Assembly: GCA_030431485.1 (NCBI GenBank)
Contig: JAUIIR010000003.1
Location: forward strand, 1-64,000
Source of the DNA: Alphaproteobacteria bacterium
GTDB lineage: Bacteria > Pseudomonadota > Alphaproteobacteria > Rhodobacterales > Rhodobacteraceae
Reading direction: 5' to 3'
Length of the DNA stretch: 64,000 bases
In this document: piece by piece, positions 40,858-49,588 of the stretch
How positions within the stretch are numbered: the first letter of the stretch is position 1
Layout: each line of letters opens with the position of its first letter
Program-made: the position numbers and the translations under genes
Notes under the pieces: model-generated
What the model saw: only the letters and a program-made list of their open reading frames with translations
Told to the model about the DNA's origin: nothing
Database searches by the model: none

Positions 40858-41127
40858 ATGTCGATCACTGTTGAAGAAAAGAACCGTCTGATCAAAGAAT
40901 TCGCGACCAAAGAAGGCGACACCGGTTCGCCCGAAGTGCAGGTTGCGATCCTGACCAGCCGTATCTCTACGCTGACTGAGCACTTCAAGACTCATAAGAA
41001 AGACAATCACTCGCGTCGTGGTCTGCTCAAGCTGGTTGCTCAGCGTCGTAAGTTGTTGGACTACACCAAGGCGAAAGACGAAGCGCGCTATCAGGACCTG
41101 ATCAAGCGTCTTGGGATCCGTCGCTAA
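40858..41127 (+). CDS. rpsO: 30S ribosomal protein S15
   Basis: The 89-residue protein starts [20 protein letters not shown] behind AAAGGAG. It has the S15 signature [20 protein letters not shown] and [12 protein letters not shown], and it binds 16S rRNA early in 30S assembly. The 165-base gap after the DUF1643 gene probably carries its promoter or leader. An intrinsic terminator follows 46 bases after the stop. Confidence 0.98.
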   Translation: MSITVEEKNRLIKEFATKEGDTGSPEVQVAILTSRISTLTEHFKTHKKDNHSRRGLLKLVAQRRKLLDYTKAKDEARYQDLIKRLGIRR

Positions 41128-41173
41128 AGCCATTGAACATCCTGCGGGCTTTCGTAGGACCGATGCTGAGAGG

Positions 41174-41200
41174 GCCGTGCAATCACTTGCGCGGCTTTTT
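41174..41200 (+). terminator. Intrinsic terminator of rpsO
   Basis: GCCGTGCAA-TCAC-TTGCGCGGC (one G-T pair) forms a 9-base stem with a tetraloop, followed by TTTTTCTTTTT. Confidence 0.85.
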
Positions 41201-41731
41201 CTTTTTATATTTTCAAAGCTTTCTTGCTGGCGCCAACGAGTTCTTAAGTGTTGGTCCCGCATTTTTGTAGAAATTTGGGGTATCGAAAACGGGTTCAAAA
41301 AAGGAACGCCGGCGGTAGGTGTTGCTGAACGAGACGTGCGTCATAAACACTGGCGCACAGGAGCGTCTGAACAAATGACGATAAATTGTTCTTCTCATTC
41401 GAGACGATTCAATCCTCGCTCTTCCACCTTACGAATGAACCAGTCTCTGCCGATCTCATGCTAAACCCCGGGGAAAAGCACGGCGCACGATTCCACCTCT
41501 TGTCACGGCTTTCGCTGCAAACATCTGTTCACTCCATTGGCCGGGAATATCGCGTGGTGATGCGCGATCAACTTCCCTTTCCAAACACGCAATAATCCTG
41601 TAAGGCCGCTGCATCTGAGACGTGACGCTTCGACCCTGGCGCATGGCATGATGAAAGGGTCGGCGGCAATGGGGCCGCCATGAAAACGGGAGACCCGGAG
41701 GGCCGGGAGCGCTCCCTTACAGGAAACGATG
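41201..41731 (+). other. Long rpsO-pnp intergenic region
   Basis: There are 531 bases between the rpsO terminator and pnp. Short frames exist (one at 41386 starting TTG and one at 41375 starting ATG) but none has a good ribosome site or protein-like composition. The last 70 bases are structured and are listed as the pnp leader. A promoter for pnp must be here, and a small RNA is possible; I could not identify either. Confidence 0.5.
41662..41716 (+). promoter_or_regulatory. Structured pnp leader
   Basis: Three stems crowd the 5' leader. GGCGGC/GCCGCC lies at 41662-41679, CCCGG/CCGGG at 41694-41707, and the palindrome GGGAGCGCTCCC at 41705-41716. The last two overlap and are mutually exclusive. 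In enterobacteria pnp autoregulates through RNase III cutting of a leader hairpin; a similar scheme here is inference. Confidence 0.4.
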
Positions 41732-43873
41732 ATGTTTAACATTACGAAGAAAAGCATGCAGTGGGGCGAGGAAACGCTCACACTGGAAACGGGCAAAGTT
41801 GCCCGTCAGGCCGATGGCAGCGTGATTGCAACCCTCGGCGAGACCTCGGTGATGGCCAACGTGACGTTCGCCAAGCAACCGAAACCCGGTCAGGACTTCT
41901 TTCCGCTGACCGTCCATTATCAGGAAAAATACTACGCCGCCGGTAAAGTGCCGGGTGGCTTCTTCAAGCGGGAGGCACGTCCGACCGAGAAGGAAACGCT
42001 GACCGCGCGTCTGATTGACCGGCCGATCCGCCCGCTCTTTGTACCCGGCTTCAAAAACGAAGTTCTGGTGATGTGCACCGTGCTGTCGCACGACCTCGTC
42101 AACGATCCGGACATCGTTGCGATGATTGCCGCTTCTGCTGCGCTGACCATTTCCGGCGCGCCGTTCATGGGCCCGATCGCGGGCTGCCGCGTCGGTTATG
42201 TCGACGGCGACTACATACTCAACCCAGAAGTCGAGGAAATGGATCAGCTGCGCAACAACCCCGAGCAGCGGCTCGATCTGGTTGTCGCGGGCACCAAAGA
42301 CGCTGTGATGATGGTGGAATCGGAAGCTTATGAGCTGACCGAGGATGAAATGCTGGGTGCTGTGACCTTCGCGCACGAGCAAATCCAGCCAGTTATCGAC
42401 CTGATCATCGATCTGGCCGAAGAGGCCGCCAAAGAGCCGTTCGACTTCCAGCCGCCGGACTATTCCGACCTGTACGATGCGGTGAAGGCAGCGGGCGAGG
42501 ACAAGGTCCGTGCAGCTTACGCAATCACAGACAAGCAAGAGCGCACCACGGCAGTGGCCGAAGCCAAAGCGGCGATCATGGAAGCGCTGAGCGAAGAGCA
42601 GCTTGAAGATCCGAACCTTGGCTCTGCGTTGAAAAAGCTAGAAGCCTCGGTGCTGCGAGGCGATGTCGTCAAGACCGGCAAGCGGATCGATGGTCGTGCT
42701 TTGGACGAAGTACGTGACATTGTCTGTGAAACCGGTCTTCTGCCGCGTACACACGGGTCTGCTTTGTTTACCCGCGGTGAAACGCAGGGTCTGGTTGTCA
42801 CCACACTCGGTACAGGTGATGACGAGCAAATCATCGACGCGCTGCATGGAAACTTCCGTTCGAACTTCCTGCTGCATTACAACTTCCCGCCCTATTCGGT
42901 TGGTGAAGCCGGTCGCGTTGGCCCTCCGGGACGTCGTGAAATCGGTCACGGCAAACTGGCATGGCGTGCGCTTCAGGCGGTTTTGCCCGCGGCAACCGAT
43001 TTCCCTTACACCATCCGGGTGGTGTCTGAGATCACCGAATCCAACGGTTCGTCTTCGATGGCGTCGGTGTGTGGTGGATCGCTCTCGATGATGGACGCCG
43101 GTGTGCCGCTCAAGTCCGCCGTGGCTGGCGTTGCAATGGGTCTGATCCTCGAAGAGGACGGCTCCTACGCGGTTCTCACAGACATCCTGGGTGACGAAGA
43201 CCACCTTGGCGACATGGACTTCAAAGTGGCGGGTACCGAGAACGGCATCACGTCTCTGCAGATGGACATCAAGGTTGCTGGCATCACACCTGAGATCATG
43301 AAGAAGGCTCTCGCTCAGGCGAAAGAAGGCCGGATGCATATCCTTGGTGAGATGAACAAGGCTCTTACAGGTGCTGCTGAGTTCTCGATCCACGCACCGC
43401 GTATTGAAACAATGCAGATCCCGACCGACAAGATCCGTGAAGTGATCGGTTCGGGCGGTAAGGTCATCCGTGAAATCGTTGAGGTCTCGGGTGCGAAGGT
43501 CGACATCAACGACGAAGGCATCATCAAAATCGCCAGCCCCAACGGTGAGGCTATCAAGAAAGCCTACGACATGATCTACTCGATTGTCGCAGAGCCGGAA
43601 GAAGGCCAGATCTACAAAGGCAAGGTCGTGAAGATCGTCGATTTCGGCGCTTTCGTGAACTTCTTTGGCAAACGCGATGGCCTCGTCCACGTGTCTCAGA
43701 TCGAAAACCGTCGCCTGAACCATCCTTCTGATGTGCTCAAGGAAGGCCAGGAAGTCTTTGTCAAGCTTCTGGGCTTTGACGACCGTGGCAAGGTGCGCCT
43801 TGCGATGAAGATGGTCGATCAGGAAACCGGTGAAGAAATCGCACCGGAACAAAAGAAGGAAGACGCGGAGTAA
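41732..43873 (+). CDS. pnp: Polyribonucleotide nucleotidyltransferase (PNPase)
   Basis: I use the second of two adjacent ATGs (41732) because it spaces better from AGGAA, giving [16 protein letters not shown] and 713 residues. The two RNase PH domains (first with [21 protein letters not shown], second with [14 protein letters not shown] and SDSS-like [14 protein letters not shown]) are followed by a KH domain ([15 protein letters not shown]) and an S1 domain ([20 protein letters not shown]). It degrades RNA 3' to 5' with phosphate. An intrinsic terminator follows. Confidence 0.98.
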   Translation: MFNITKKSMQWGEETLTLETGKVARQADGSVIATLGETSVMANVTFAKQPKPGQDFFPLTVHYQEKYYAAGKVPGGFFKREARPTEKETLTARLIDRPIRPLFVPGFKNEVLVMCTVLSHDLVNDPDIVAMIAASAALTISGAPFMGPIAGCRVGYVDGDYILNPEVEEMDQLRNNPEQRLDLVVAGTKDAVMMVESEAYELTEDEMLGAVTFAHEQIQPVIDLIIDLAEEAAKEPFDFQPPDYSDLYDAVKAAGEDKVRAAYAITDKQERTTAVAEAKAAIMEALSEEQLEDPNLGSALKKLEASVLRGDVVKTGKRIDGRALDEVRDIVCETGLLPRTHGSALFTRGETQGLVVTTLGTGDDEQIIDALHGNFRSNFLLHYNFPPYSVGEAGRVGPPGRREIGHGKLAWRALQAVLPAATDFPYTIRVVSEITESNGSSSMASVCGGSLSMMDAGVPLKSAVAGVAMGLILEEDGSYAVLTDILGDEDHLGDMDFKVAGTENGITSLQMDIKVAGITPEIMKKALAQAKEGRMHILGEMNKALTGAAEFSIHAPRIETMQIPTDKIREVIGSGGKVIREIVEVSGAKVDINDEGIIKIASPNGEAIKKAYDMIYSIVAEPEEGQIYKGKVVKIVDFGAFVNFFGKRDGLVHVSQIENRRLNHPSDVLKEGQEVFVKLLGFDDRGKVRLAMKMVDQETGEEIAPEQKKEDAE

Positions 43874-43900
43874 TCTGTAACTTTCCAAGTCTTTGAAATT

Positions 43901-43928
43901 AAAGCGCCTCTTCGGAGGCGCTTTTTTT
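43901..43928 (+). terminator. Intrinsic terminator of pnp
   Basis: AAAGCGCCTC-TTCG-GAGGCGCTTT forms a perfect 10-base stem with a stable TTCG tetraloop. Its 3' arm runs into further T residues. Confidence 0.94.
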
Positions 43929-43970
43929 ATTTGTAACTCGGTCTATGTCTCCCGCATGAGATGAAGAGCG

Positions 43971-44495
43971 ATGGTGATTGGGATGATGTTAGCGGGACAA
44001 GCGGCTGCGGAGACGTTATTTGATGACTTCTCTGGCGAGGCCGCCACACGATGGGATTATGTCGCGGATGGAGTAATGGGAGGAATCTCATCTGGGACAG
44101 CCGACATTTTAGGATCCGGAGCACAGGCCACGCTGCGTTTGCGCGGAACTGTTAGCACGGACAATAATGGTGGCTTCATCCAGGTCCGTCGTCGTTTTAT
44201 CAACGACTGGCCGCGGTCAGCCGAGGGCTTGCGTTTGACCACAAAAGGCAACGGCGCTCGCTACTACATCTTTCTCAAGACGCCAAACTTGTCGCGGATT
44301 TGGCATTCGTATCGCGCGTCTTTTGTCGCGCCAGCGAACTGGCAAACAATCGAGATACCGTTCGATATGTTTGGTCCGTCGCACATGGGCATGCCTGCGA
44401 TGTATGATCCCTTGGAGGTCAATAGCCTTGCATTCGTTGCTTATGGCGATGACTACGAGGCCGACATTTCTGTGCGCGAGGTCAGTTTGTATTGA
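43971..44495 (+). CDS. CIA30-family protein, probably exported
   Basis: The 174-residue protein has a short hydrophobic N-terminus (MVIGMMLAGQAAAETL) that looks like a signal peptide with cleavage after AAA, although it lacks the usual lysine or arginine. The body matches the CIA30 galactose-binding-like fold: FDDFSGEAATRWDYVADGVM, DNNGGFIQVRRRF, RLTTKGNGARYYIFLKT. CIA30 is a complex I assembly factor in mitochondria; bacterial exported forms have unknown roles. An in-frame TGA just upstream fixes this ATG as the first possible start. Confidence 0.78.
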   Translation: MVIGMMLAGQAAAETLFDDFSGEAATRWDYVADGVMGGISSGTADILGSGAQATLRLRGTVSTDNNGGFIQVRRRFINDWPRSAEGLRLTTKGNGARYYIFLKTPNLSRIWHSYRASFVAPANWQTIEIPFDMFGPSHMGMPAMYDPLEVNSLAFVAYGDDYEADISVREVSLY

Positions 44496-44501
44496 CCCGG
44501 C

Positions 44502-44529
44502 AAAAAAAAGACCCCGGAGAAATCCGGGG
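44502..44529 (-). terminator. Intrinsic terminator of the response-regulator gene
   Basis: CCCCGGA-GAAA-TCCGGGG has a run of eight A on its left, which reads as eight T after the hairpin on the minus strand. It therefore serves the minus-strand regulator gene. On the plus strand it follows the CIA30 gene without a T-run. Confidence 0.85.
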
Positions 44530-44646
44530 CCAGGTCCAACAGGGAGGTGCATATGATGACCCGCATATGCGACGGGAACTCTCGAGATCCGGATTAAAGA
44601 TACGCGTATCATGCTTCTTTGATCTGAATCAAAATCGACCAAGGTC

Positions 44647-45333
44647 TTAAGATACCAATCGATATCCTCCGGACTCTGTTACCAGCAAACGCGCGTTAGA
44701 GGGATCTGGTTCAATTTTTTGACGCAGGCGGTAGATATGTGTCTCAAGTGTGTGCGTAGTGACGCCGGCATTGTATCCCCAAACCTCGTGCAGCAATGTA
44801 TCGCGCGCAACCACGCCTTCGGTGGACCGATAAAGAAATTTTAGAATGTTTGTCTCTTTCTCGGTCAAACGGATCTTCTTGTCATCATCTGTGACCAAGA
44901 GCTTCATCGACGGTTTGAATGTGTACGGTCCGAGCGTAAATACAGCATCTTCGGATTGTTCGTGTTGACGCAATTGGGCGCGAATGCGGGCCAGAAGCAC
45001 AGGAAACTTGAACGGCTTGGTGACATAATCATTTGCACCAGCGTCCAGCCCAAGGATGGTATCCGCATCGGAGTCGTGCCCGGTCAGCATCAGAACCGGC
45101 GCTTTTACGCCCTGCTTGCGCATCAGACGGCACAATTCGCGACCATCTGTGTCGGGAAGACCGACATCGAGGATGATCAGATCGTAAAGCTGTTCTTTGA
45201 CCCGACCCATTGCGGCGGTGCCGCAATCGGCTTCGAAGACTTCGAAGTCTTCGGTCATGACCAGTTGCTCGGCCAGCGCTTCGCGCAGATCGTCATCATC
45301 ATCGACCAGAAGGATATTCTTAAGCTGTGCCAT
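44647..45333 (-). CDS. OmpR-family response regulator
   Basis: The 228-residue protein has an N-terminal receiver domain with the acidic pocket VDDDDD (10-15), phospho-acceptor Asp56 in LIILDVGLPDTDG, and TKPF with the conserved lysine. A C-terminal winged helix follows (RLTEKETNILKFLYRSTEG, THTLETHIYRLRQKIEP). No histidine kinase gene is adjacent, so it is an orphan. Alphaproteobacterial CenR is of this type and length and regulates envelope genes; that identity is a guess. Monocistronic with its own terminator. Confidence 0.9.
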   Translation of the reverse strand: MAQLKNILLVDDDDDLREALAEQLVMTEDFEVFEADCGTAAMGRVKEQLYDLIILDVGLPDTDGRELCRLMRKQGVKAPVLMLTGHDSDADTILGLDAGANDYVTKPFKFPVLLARIRAQLRQHEQSEDAVFTLGPYTFKPSMKLLVTDDDKKIRLTEKETNILKFLYRSTEGVVARDTLLHEVWGYNAGVTTHTLETHIYRLRQKIEPDPSNARLLVTESGGYRLVS

Positions 45334-45492
45334 CGTCGTGTCTCTCCGTCGGTTTCAGGACAGATGGGCAAGGCGTTGCGTGCGGGCAAGAATTGCTGCA
45401 AGTGTTTCACAGCCTCGTGTATGCAGGGGCCAAATGTTTCATAAATCGGGGTCTTTTGTTGCAAACGGCCCGTTCTGGATGGCTCCTGTTCC

Positions 45493-46581
45493 ATGACACT
45501 TGCGCCTGATATTACTGATCTTTTGGCCCGAGCACGGGCGGATCTACGTATGGGCGTGCCGATTATCGTGGGCACGCAAGCCGGACTGTTGGTGCTTGCC
45601 GTGGAATCTCTGGGACCAGACCGTTTGCGGGATGTGATAGCGCTTGGTGGGGATGTCGACCTTGTCTTGACCGGGAGACGTGCCGCCACGCTCAAAGCAC
45701 GGGCCTATGATGGCGATGTCGCGCGGGTGGCGCTGCCCGACGATGCCAGCCTGCGATGGGTACAGGCGGTGGCCGATCCATCCGATGATCTGTCCCATCC
45801 AATGAAAGGCCCATTGGTTACGCGGCGCGGTGGTGATCCTACGTTGCACCGCCTTGCGGTCACATTGGCTAAGTCGGCGCGCCTTCTTCCTGCGGTCGTT
45901 GCAACAGACGTGCAGGACGCCAAGACGTTTGCCGCTGAACATGATCTGACCCTGATCGACCCGGTGGTCGCCGCCCCTCGGTTAGGTGCGTCAGCTGTGT
46001 TCGACAGTGTGGTGTCAGCACGTGTCCCGTTGCGCGCGGCTCAGAATGCACGCCTGCATGTGTTCCGCCCCGAAGATGGGTCGGAGGAGCACTACGTCAT
46101 TGAGATCGGCCGCCCTGATCGGGCGAAACCGGTGCTGGCCCGGCTCCACTCGGCGTGTTTTACAGGTGATCTTTTGGGTAGCCTCAAGTGCGATTGTGGT
46201 CCGCAATTGAATGGCGCGCTCGCGGCGATGGGCGGCGAAGGGGAGGGTGTCTTGCTGTACCTCAATCAGGAAGGGCGCGGGATCGGTCTTGCCAACAAGA
46301 TGCGCGCCTATGCGCTTCAGGATCAGGGCTTTGACACGGTCGAAGCCAATCACCGGCTCGGATTCGAGGACGACGAGCGAGATTTCCGCATCGGCGCGGA
46401 ACTCTTGAGGAAGTTGGGGTTCGGGTCAGTTCGCCTGATGACGAACAACCCTGCCAAGATTGCCATGATGGAGAAACAGGGTATCACCGTCGCTGAACGG
46501 GTGTCTCTGAAAGTTGGAGAAAACCCGCACAATAAAGCCTATCTCGCCACCAAGGCGCGTAAGTCGGGTCATCTTCTGTGA
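45493..46581 (+). CDS. ribA: GTP cyclohydrolase II with degenerate RibB-like N-domain
   Basis: The protein is 362 residues, against about 200 for stand-alone RibA. The C-terminal half is complete: HSACFTGDLLGSLKCDCGPQ carries the zinc cysteines 222, 233 and 235, then NQEGRGIGLANKMRAYALQD and RLMTNNPAKIAMM. The first 150 residues look like a DHBP synthase remnant (LRMGVPIIVGTQAGLLVLAV, GRRAATLKARAYD) without its acidic catalytic loop. It opens the GTP imidazole ring in riboflavin synthesis. Its stop overlaps the next gene's GTG (GTGA). Confidence 0.9.
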   Translation: MTLAPDITDLLARARADLRMGVPIIVGTQAGLLVLAVESLGPDRLRDVIALGGDVDLVLTGRRAATLKARAYDGDVARVALPDDASLRWVQAVADPSDDLSHPMKGPLVTRRGGDPTLHRLAVTLAKSARLLPAVVATDVQDAKTFAAEHDLTLIDPVVAAPRLGASAVFDSVVSARVPLRAAQNARLHVFRPEDGSEEHYVIEIGRPDRAKPVLARLHSACFTGDLLGSLKCDCGPQLNGALAAMGGEGEGVLLYLNQEGRGIGLANKMRAYALQDQGFDTVEANHRLGFEDDERDFRIGAELLRKLGFGSVRLMTNNPAKIAMMEKQGITVAERVSLKVGENPHNKAYLATKARKSGHLL

Positions 46582-47084
46582 CGTCAAAGGACATGGTTCT
46601 CAACAGGCAGGGACTTCGATTCATGGGCCATATGTGGCCCTGCGCAATCGGCAAAGGTGGTATCCGCGCGGACAAGCGCGAAGGCGATGGCGCGACACCT
46701 GTCGGGGTGCATCGCATTGTTGGCCTTCTTTACCGACCTGATCGGATGCGGCGTCCTACGGATTGGGCGCTGCCGATCCGTCCGGGGGACCTCTGGTCCG
46801 ACGACCCGAACCACGAGGATTACAACCTCATGGTACGTGCGCCCTATCCCTACAGTCACGAAACCTTGCGCCGGGCTGATCCGCTCTATGATCTGGTGCT
46901 TCTGACCGACTGGAACTGGCCTCGTGCCGAAAAGGGCCGGGGATCGGCGATTTTCCTGCACCGCTGGCGTCGTCCCGGCTATCCGACCGAAGGCTGCGTC
47001 GCGTTCAGACCTGACCACCTGCGCCGGATTGTGAAGTTGATCCGCCATGAGACCAGATTGATCGTCCCAGCCTCATTGACCTGA
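46578..47084 (+). CDS. L,D-transpeptidase-family (YkuD) protein
   Basis: The 168-residue protein starts with GTG overlapping the ribA stop. YkuD-type catalytic residues are visible in FLHRWRRPGYPTEGCVAFRP: the histidine and, about 12 residues later, the nucleophilic cysteine. The IGKGGIRADKREGDGATPVG stretch is the substrate-groove strand seen in this branch. There is no signal peptide, which is odd for a peptidoglycan cross-linker; many short members of this subfamily share that. Target and location are uncertain. Confidence 0.83.
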   Translation: MTSKDMVLNRQGLRFMGHMWPCAIGKGGIRADKREGDGATPVGVHRIVGLLYRPDRMRRPTDWALPIRPGDLWSDDPNHEDYNLMVRAPYPYSHETLRRADPLYDLVLLTDWNWPRAEKGRGSAIFLHRWRRPGYPTEGCVAFRPDHLRRIVKLIRHETRLIVPASLT

Positions 47085-47109
47085 CGCGCAAGGCATTACA
47101 TCTGGCTGC

Positions 47110-47691
47110 ATGACCGTTCAGGACCGACTCTCTGACTGCACGCTATGCGCCGACCGCTTCGCCGCCACCGCAACGCGTCACAGGCCGAATCCTGTGGTCT
47201 GGTTTCGCCCCGGTGCGCGGCTGTTGATCTGTTCGCAGGCACCCGGGATGCGGGCGCACAACAGCAGGACACCGTTTGACGACCCATCCGGCGATCGTCT
47301 GCGCGACTGGCTGGGTCTGGACCGGACGGCTTTCTATGACCAAAGCCGCGTGGCGATTGTCCCGATGGGCTTCTGCTTCCCCGGCTATGACGCGGCGGGC
47401 TCGGACCTGCCGCCACCGCTAAAATGTCGCCAGACATGGCATGCGGAGGTTCTGGACCATGTTGGAGATGTGCCTCTGAAACTCGTGATCGGCGGATACG
47501 CTCACAAGTACCATTTGCGGACCAAGGCTGGCGTGACTGAAACCGTACGCGCATGGCGCGACCATTGGCCGTCTGTTCTACCCTTGCCGCATCCAAGCTG
47601 GCGCAATACGGCATGGATCAAGAAAAACCCGTGGTTCGAGGCCGAGGTATTGCCCGCCCTGCGCACACGGGTTCAAGAGGTGATGGCATGA
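47110..47691 (+). CDS. Uracil-DNA glycosylase-superfamily protein
   Basis: The 193-residue protein contains LLICSQAPGMRAHNSRTPFD, the water-activating loop region of the superfamily, and LPLPHPSWRNTAWIKKNPWF, corresponding to the H-P-S DNA-intercalation loop. Two N-terminal cysteines (DCTLCADRF) recall Fe-S binding types, but the full four-cysteine set of family 4 is not there. It is probably not a classical Ung. Its stop overlaps the sseB-like start (ATGA). Confidence 0.8.
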   Translation: MTVQDRLSDCTLCADRFAATATRHRPNPVVWFRPGARLLICSQAPGMRAHNSRTPFDDPSGDRLRDWLGLDRTAFYDQSRVAIVPMGFCFPGYDAAGSDLPPPLKCRQTWHAEVLDHVGDVPLKLVIGGYAHKYHLRTKAGVTETVRAWRDHWPSVLPLPHPSWRNTAWIKKNPWFEAEVLPALRTRVQEVMA

Positions 47692-48479
47692 CTTTGCAAA
47701 CCCCATTGGATCACGCCCATGCGGCGATGGAGGCGGCCCCGGATGCGGACGCGCTGCGTTTGCGGTTTTACGACCGTCTGGCCGAGGCTGAACTGTTCCT
47801 GATGCTCGCCCGGGAGGCCGAGGGCGATCAGGCAGAGCCAGAGCTTTTCGATCTGGGGGATGCACGCTTTGTACTGGCATTTGACACCGAGGACCGTCTG
47901 GGTGCTTTCGCGGGACGTGTGGTGCCCTATGCGGCTTTGTCCGGGCGCTCGATTGTCGGAATGCTGGCCGGGCAGGGGATCGGTATCGCGTTGAATCCCG
48001 ACGTTGCCCCGTCGTCGATTCTGTTGCCCGCAGAAGCGGTGGATTGGCTGGCCGAAACCGTGGCGCGAGGCCCCTCCGAAACGGAGGCGCGCGCGGAAGA
48101 ACTTCACGCACCGGGTCCTTTGCCGGATGGGCTGCTCGAAGCGATTGATGCCAAGTTGCGCACGACAACAGGTCTGGCCCGTCGCGGCTATCTTGCTGAG
48201 GTGGTCTATGACAGTGGTGCACGTGGGCACATGATCGGGTTTACCGGCGCAGTCCCGGGCGCGGAGGGCGCACTGGCGCGTGCAATTCAGGAGGCGCTGG
48301 TGTTTTCCGGTCTGGAAGCCGCAGCGCTCGACGTGGTCTTCCTGCGTGACAGCGACCCGGTGACGGCGCAGTTGGCGCGGGTGGGTTTGCGTTTTGACCT
48401 GCCGGAACCTGAAGCGGCCGCACGGGTCGAGCCGCTGGCTCCGGGGAGTGATCCGGAAAAACCGCCGATACTGCGCTGA
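47688..48479 (+). CDS. SseB-family protein
   Basis: The ATG at 47688 gives 263 residues (MTLQTPLDHAHAAMEAAPDA) and overlaps the upstream stop; a longer frame to 47553 lies inside the glycosylase gene and is not used. SseB N-domain: RFYDRLAEAELFLMLAREAE, RFVLAFDTEDRLGAF, SILLPAEAVDWLAE. In E. coli SseB is an enhancer of serine sensitivity; no biochemical role is settled. Confidence 0.85.
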   Translation: MTLQTPLDHAHAAMEAAPDADALRLRFYDRLAEAELFLMLAREAEGDQAEPELFDLGDARFVLAFDTEDRLGAFAGRVVPYAALSGRSIVGMLAGQGIGIALNPDVAPSSILLPAEAVDWLAETVARGPSETEARAEELHAPGPLPDGLLEAIDAKLRTTTGLARRGYLAEVVYDSGARGHMIGFTGAVPGAEGALARAIQEALVFSGLEAAALDVVFLRDSDPVTAQLARVGLRFDLPEPEAAARVEPLAPGSDPEKPPILR

Positions 48480-48495
48480 TTGCAAACCTGCAAAG

Positions 48496-49503
48496 TCAAG
48501 TTTGCAAAATCTTCTGCCGCGCTGTTGGAAGGGCGTCGTCTGCGCTGGGCGTCGCCTCCCAGACCGCACGAGCAATAGCCCGCGCCATGCAAACAGCCGC
48601 GAAATGTCCAAGCATCGGCATCACCTCATCAGACGGCGGGCCGCGCCGCGCTGTACTGGCGGCGAAGATCAGGTCTCCATCATAGGGCGTGTGCGACGGT
48701 ACCAGCGCGCGGGCGAACCCATCATGTGATGCAGTGGCCAGCCGTTTGCACGAGGCCTTGTCCAACGCGGCATCTGTTGCGACGACACCAATGGTCGTAT
48801 TGCCATGCTGCGCCATCGCCGCCGTTTTTCGGCTGGGTGGAAGGTCTTGGAGATTAGCGGTTGGATCAGGCCCCAACCCTCCGAACTCTTCGCCGATCTC
48901 GAAGGGGGCCGCCCAGAAGTGTTTGCCGCTTGGAGTTGTCGCGCTGCCCAAAGCGTTCACCACCACCAACGCGCCAATGGTGGTGCCATCGGGCAAGACC
49001 ATCGAGGCCGCCCCCAATCCGCCTTTGTGCTGGGCGTCTGTCGCTCCGGTGCCGGCACCTGCTGTCCCGAGGGCAAAGTCATGGCGCGCTTCCTCAAGTG
49101 CCCGCCGCCCTAGGACTGGATACGGGTTCTCTGACCAAACTTTTTGTCCGTTGTTCAGAAGGTCAAAGATGATCGCCGCCGGAACGATGGGCACACGGGC
49201 GGAATGCACTTGAAATCCGCGCCCTTGCTCGGCCAAGGCGTCCATGACGCCCTGCGCTGCCGCCAGACCGAACGCGGATCCTCCGGACAGCACAATGGCA
49301 TCAACCCCCGGCACGGTCTTGTCTGGCTCCAACAGATCTGTGTCCCGTGTCCCGGGTGCCCCGCCCATCACGGCGTAACTGGTTGTCATAGGACCGTCTT
49401 CTGACAGTAGGACGGTTGTGCCGGATTTGAGGTCTTTGTCTTGGGCGTTGCCCACTGTCAGACCGGTGACGTCCGTGATCAGGTTGCGTGGTCCGGGTTT
49501 CAT
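48496..49503 (-). CDS. P1-family (DmpA-type) aminopeptidase
   Basis: The 335-residue protein shows LSGGSAFGLAAAQGVMDALA (about 92-111) and a later AGAGTGATDAQHKGGLGAAS, the P1/S58 fold signatures. P1 proteins self-cleave at an internal residue to form an Ntn-type hydrolase that removes D- or beta-amino acids from peptides. The late GVVATDAALDKASCKRLATA fits the C-terminal half. Monocistronic on the minus strand, convergent with sseB 16 bases away. Confidence 0.88.
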   Translation of the reverse strand: MKPGPRNLITDVTGLTVGNAQDKDLKSGTTVLLSEDGPMTTSYAVMGGAPGTRDTDLLEPDKTVPGVDAIVLSGGSAFGLAAAQGVMDALAEQGRGFQVHSARVPIVPAAIIFDLLNNGQKVWSENPYPVLGRRALEEARHDFALGTAGAGTGATDAQHKGGLGAASMVLPDGTTIGALVVVNALGSATTPSGKHFWAAPFEIGEEFGGLGPDPTANLQDLPPSRKTAAMAQHGNTTIGVVATDAALDKASCKRLATASHDGFARALVPSHTPYDGDLIFAASTARRGPPSDEVMPMLGHFAAVCMARAIARAVWEATPSADDALPTARQKILQT

Positions 49504-49530
49504 TTAGGCGTTCCGCGTGTGGCGGCGTCG

Positions 49531-49582
49531 GAGTGAGGGGCCAGCCCCTCACACTCCCCGAAGTATTTGTGAACCAGAGAAG
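49531..49582. repeat. Rhodobacterales-type intergenic palindromic repeat
   Basis: GTGAGGGGC-CA-GCCCCTCAC is a perfect 9-base-arm palindrome (49533-49552), followed by CCCCGAAGTATTTGTGAACC and AGAGAAGC. From memory, this hairpin plus CCCCGRAGTATTT tail is a recurrent intergenic element in Rhodobacterales genomes. It lies between the SDR stop and the P1 peptidase start. It may act as a transcription or mRNA-stability boundary. Confidence 0.6.
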
Positions 49583-49588
49583 CACAGG

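Noticed and set aside
41386-41595. 69-residue frame between rpsO and pnp
   Set aside because: It starts with TTG, has no ribosome site and has no recognisable similarity by eye.
42638-43888. 416-residue open frame opposite pnp
   Set aside because: Antisense shadow of a highly expressed gene; no start signal and no protein-like features.
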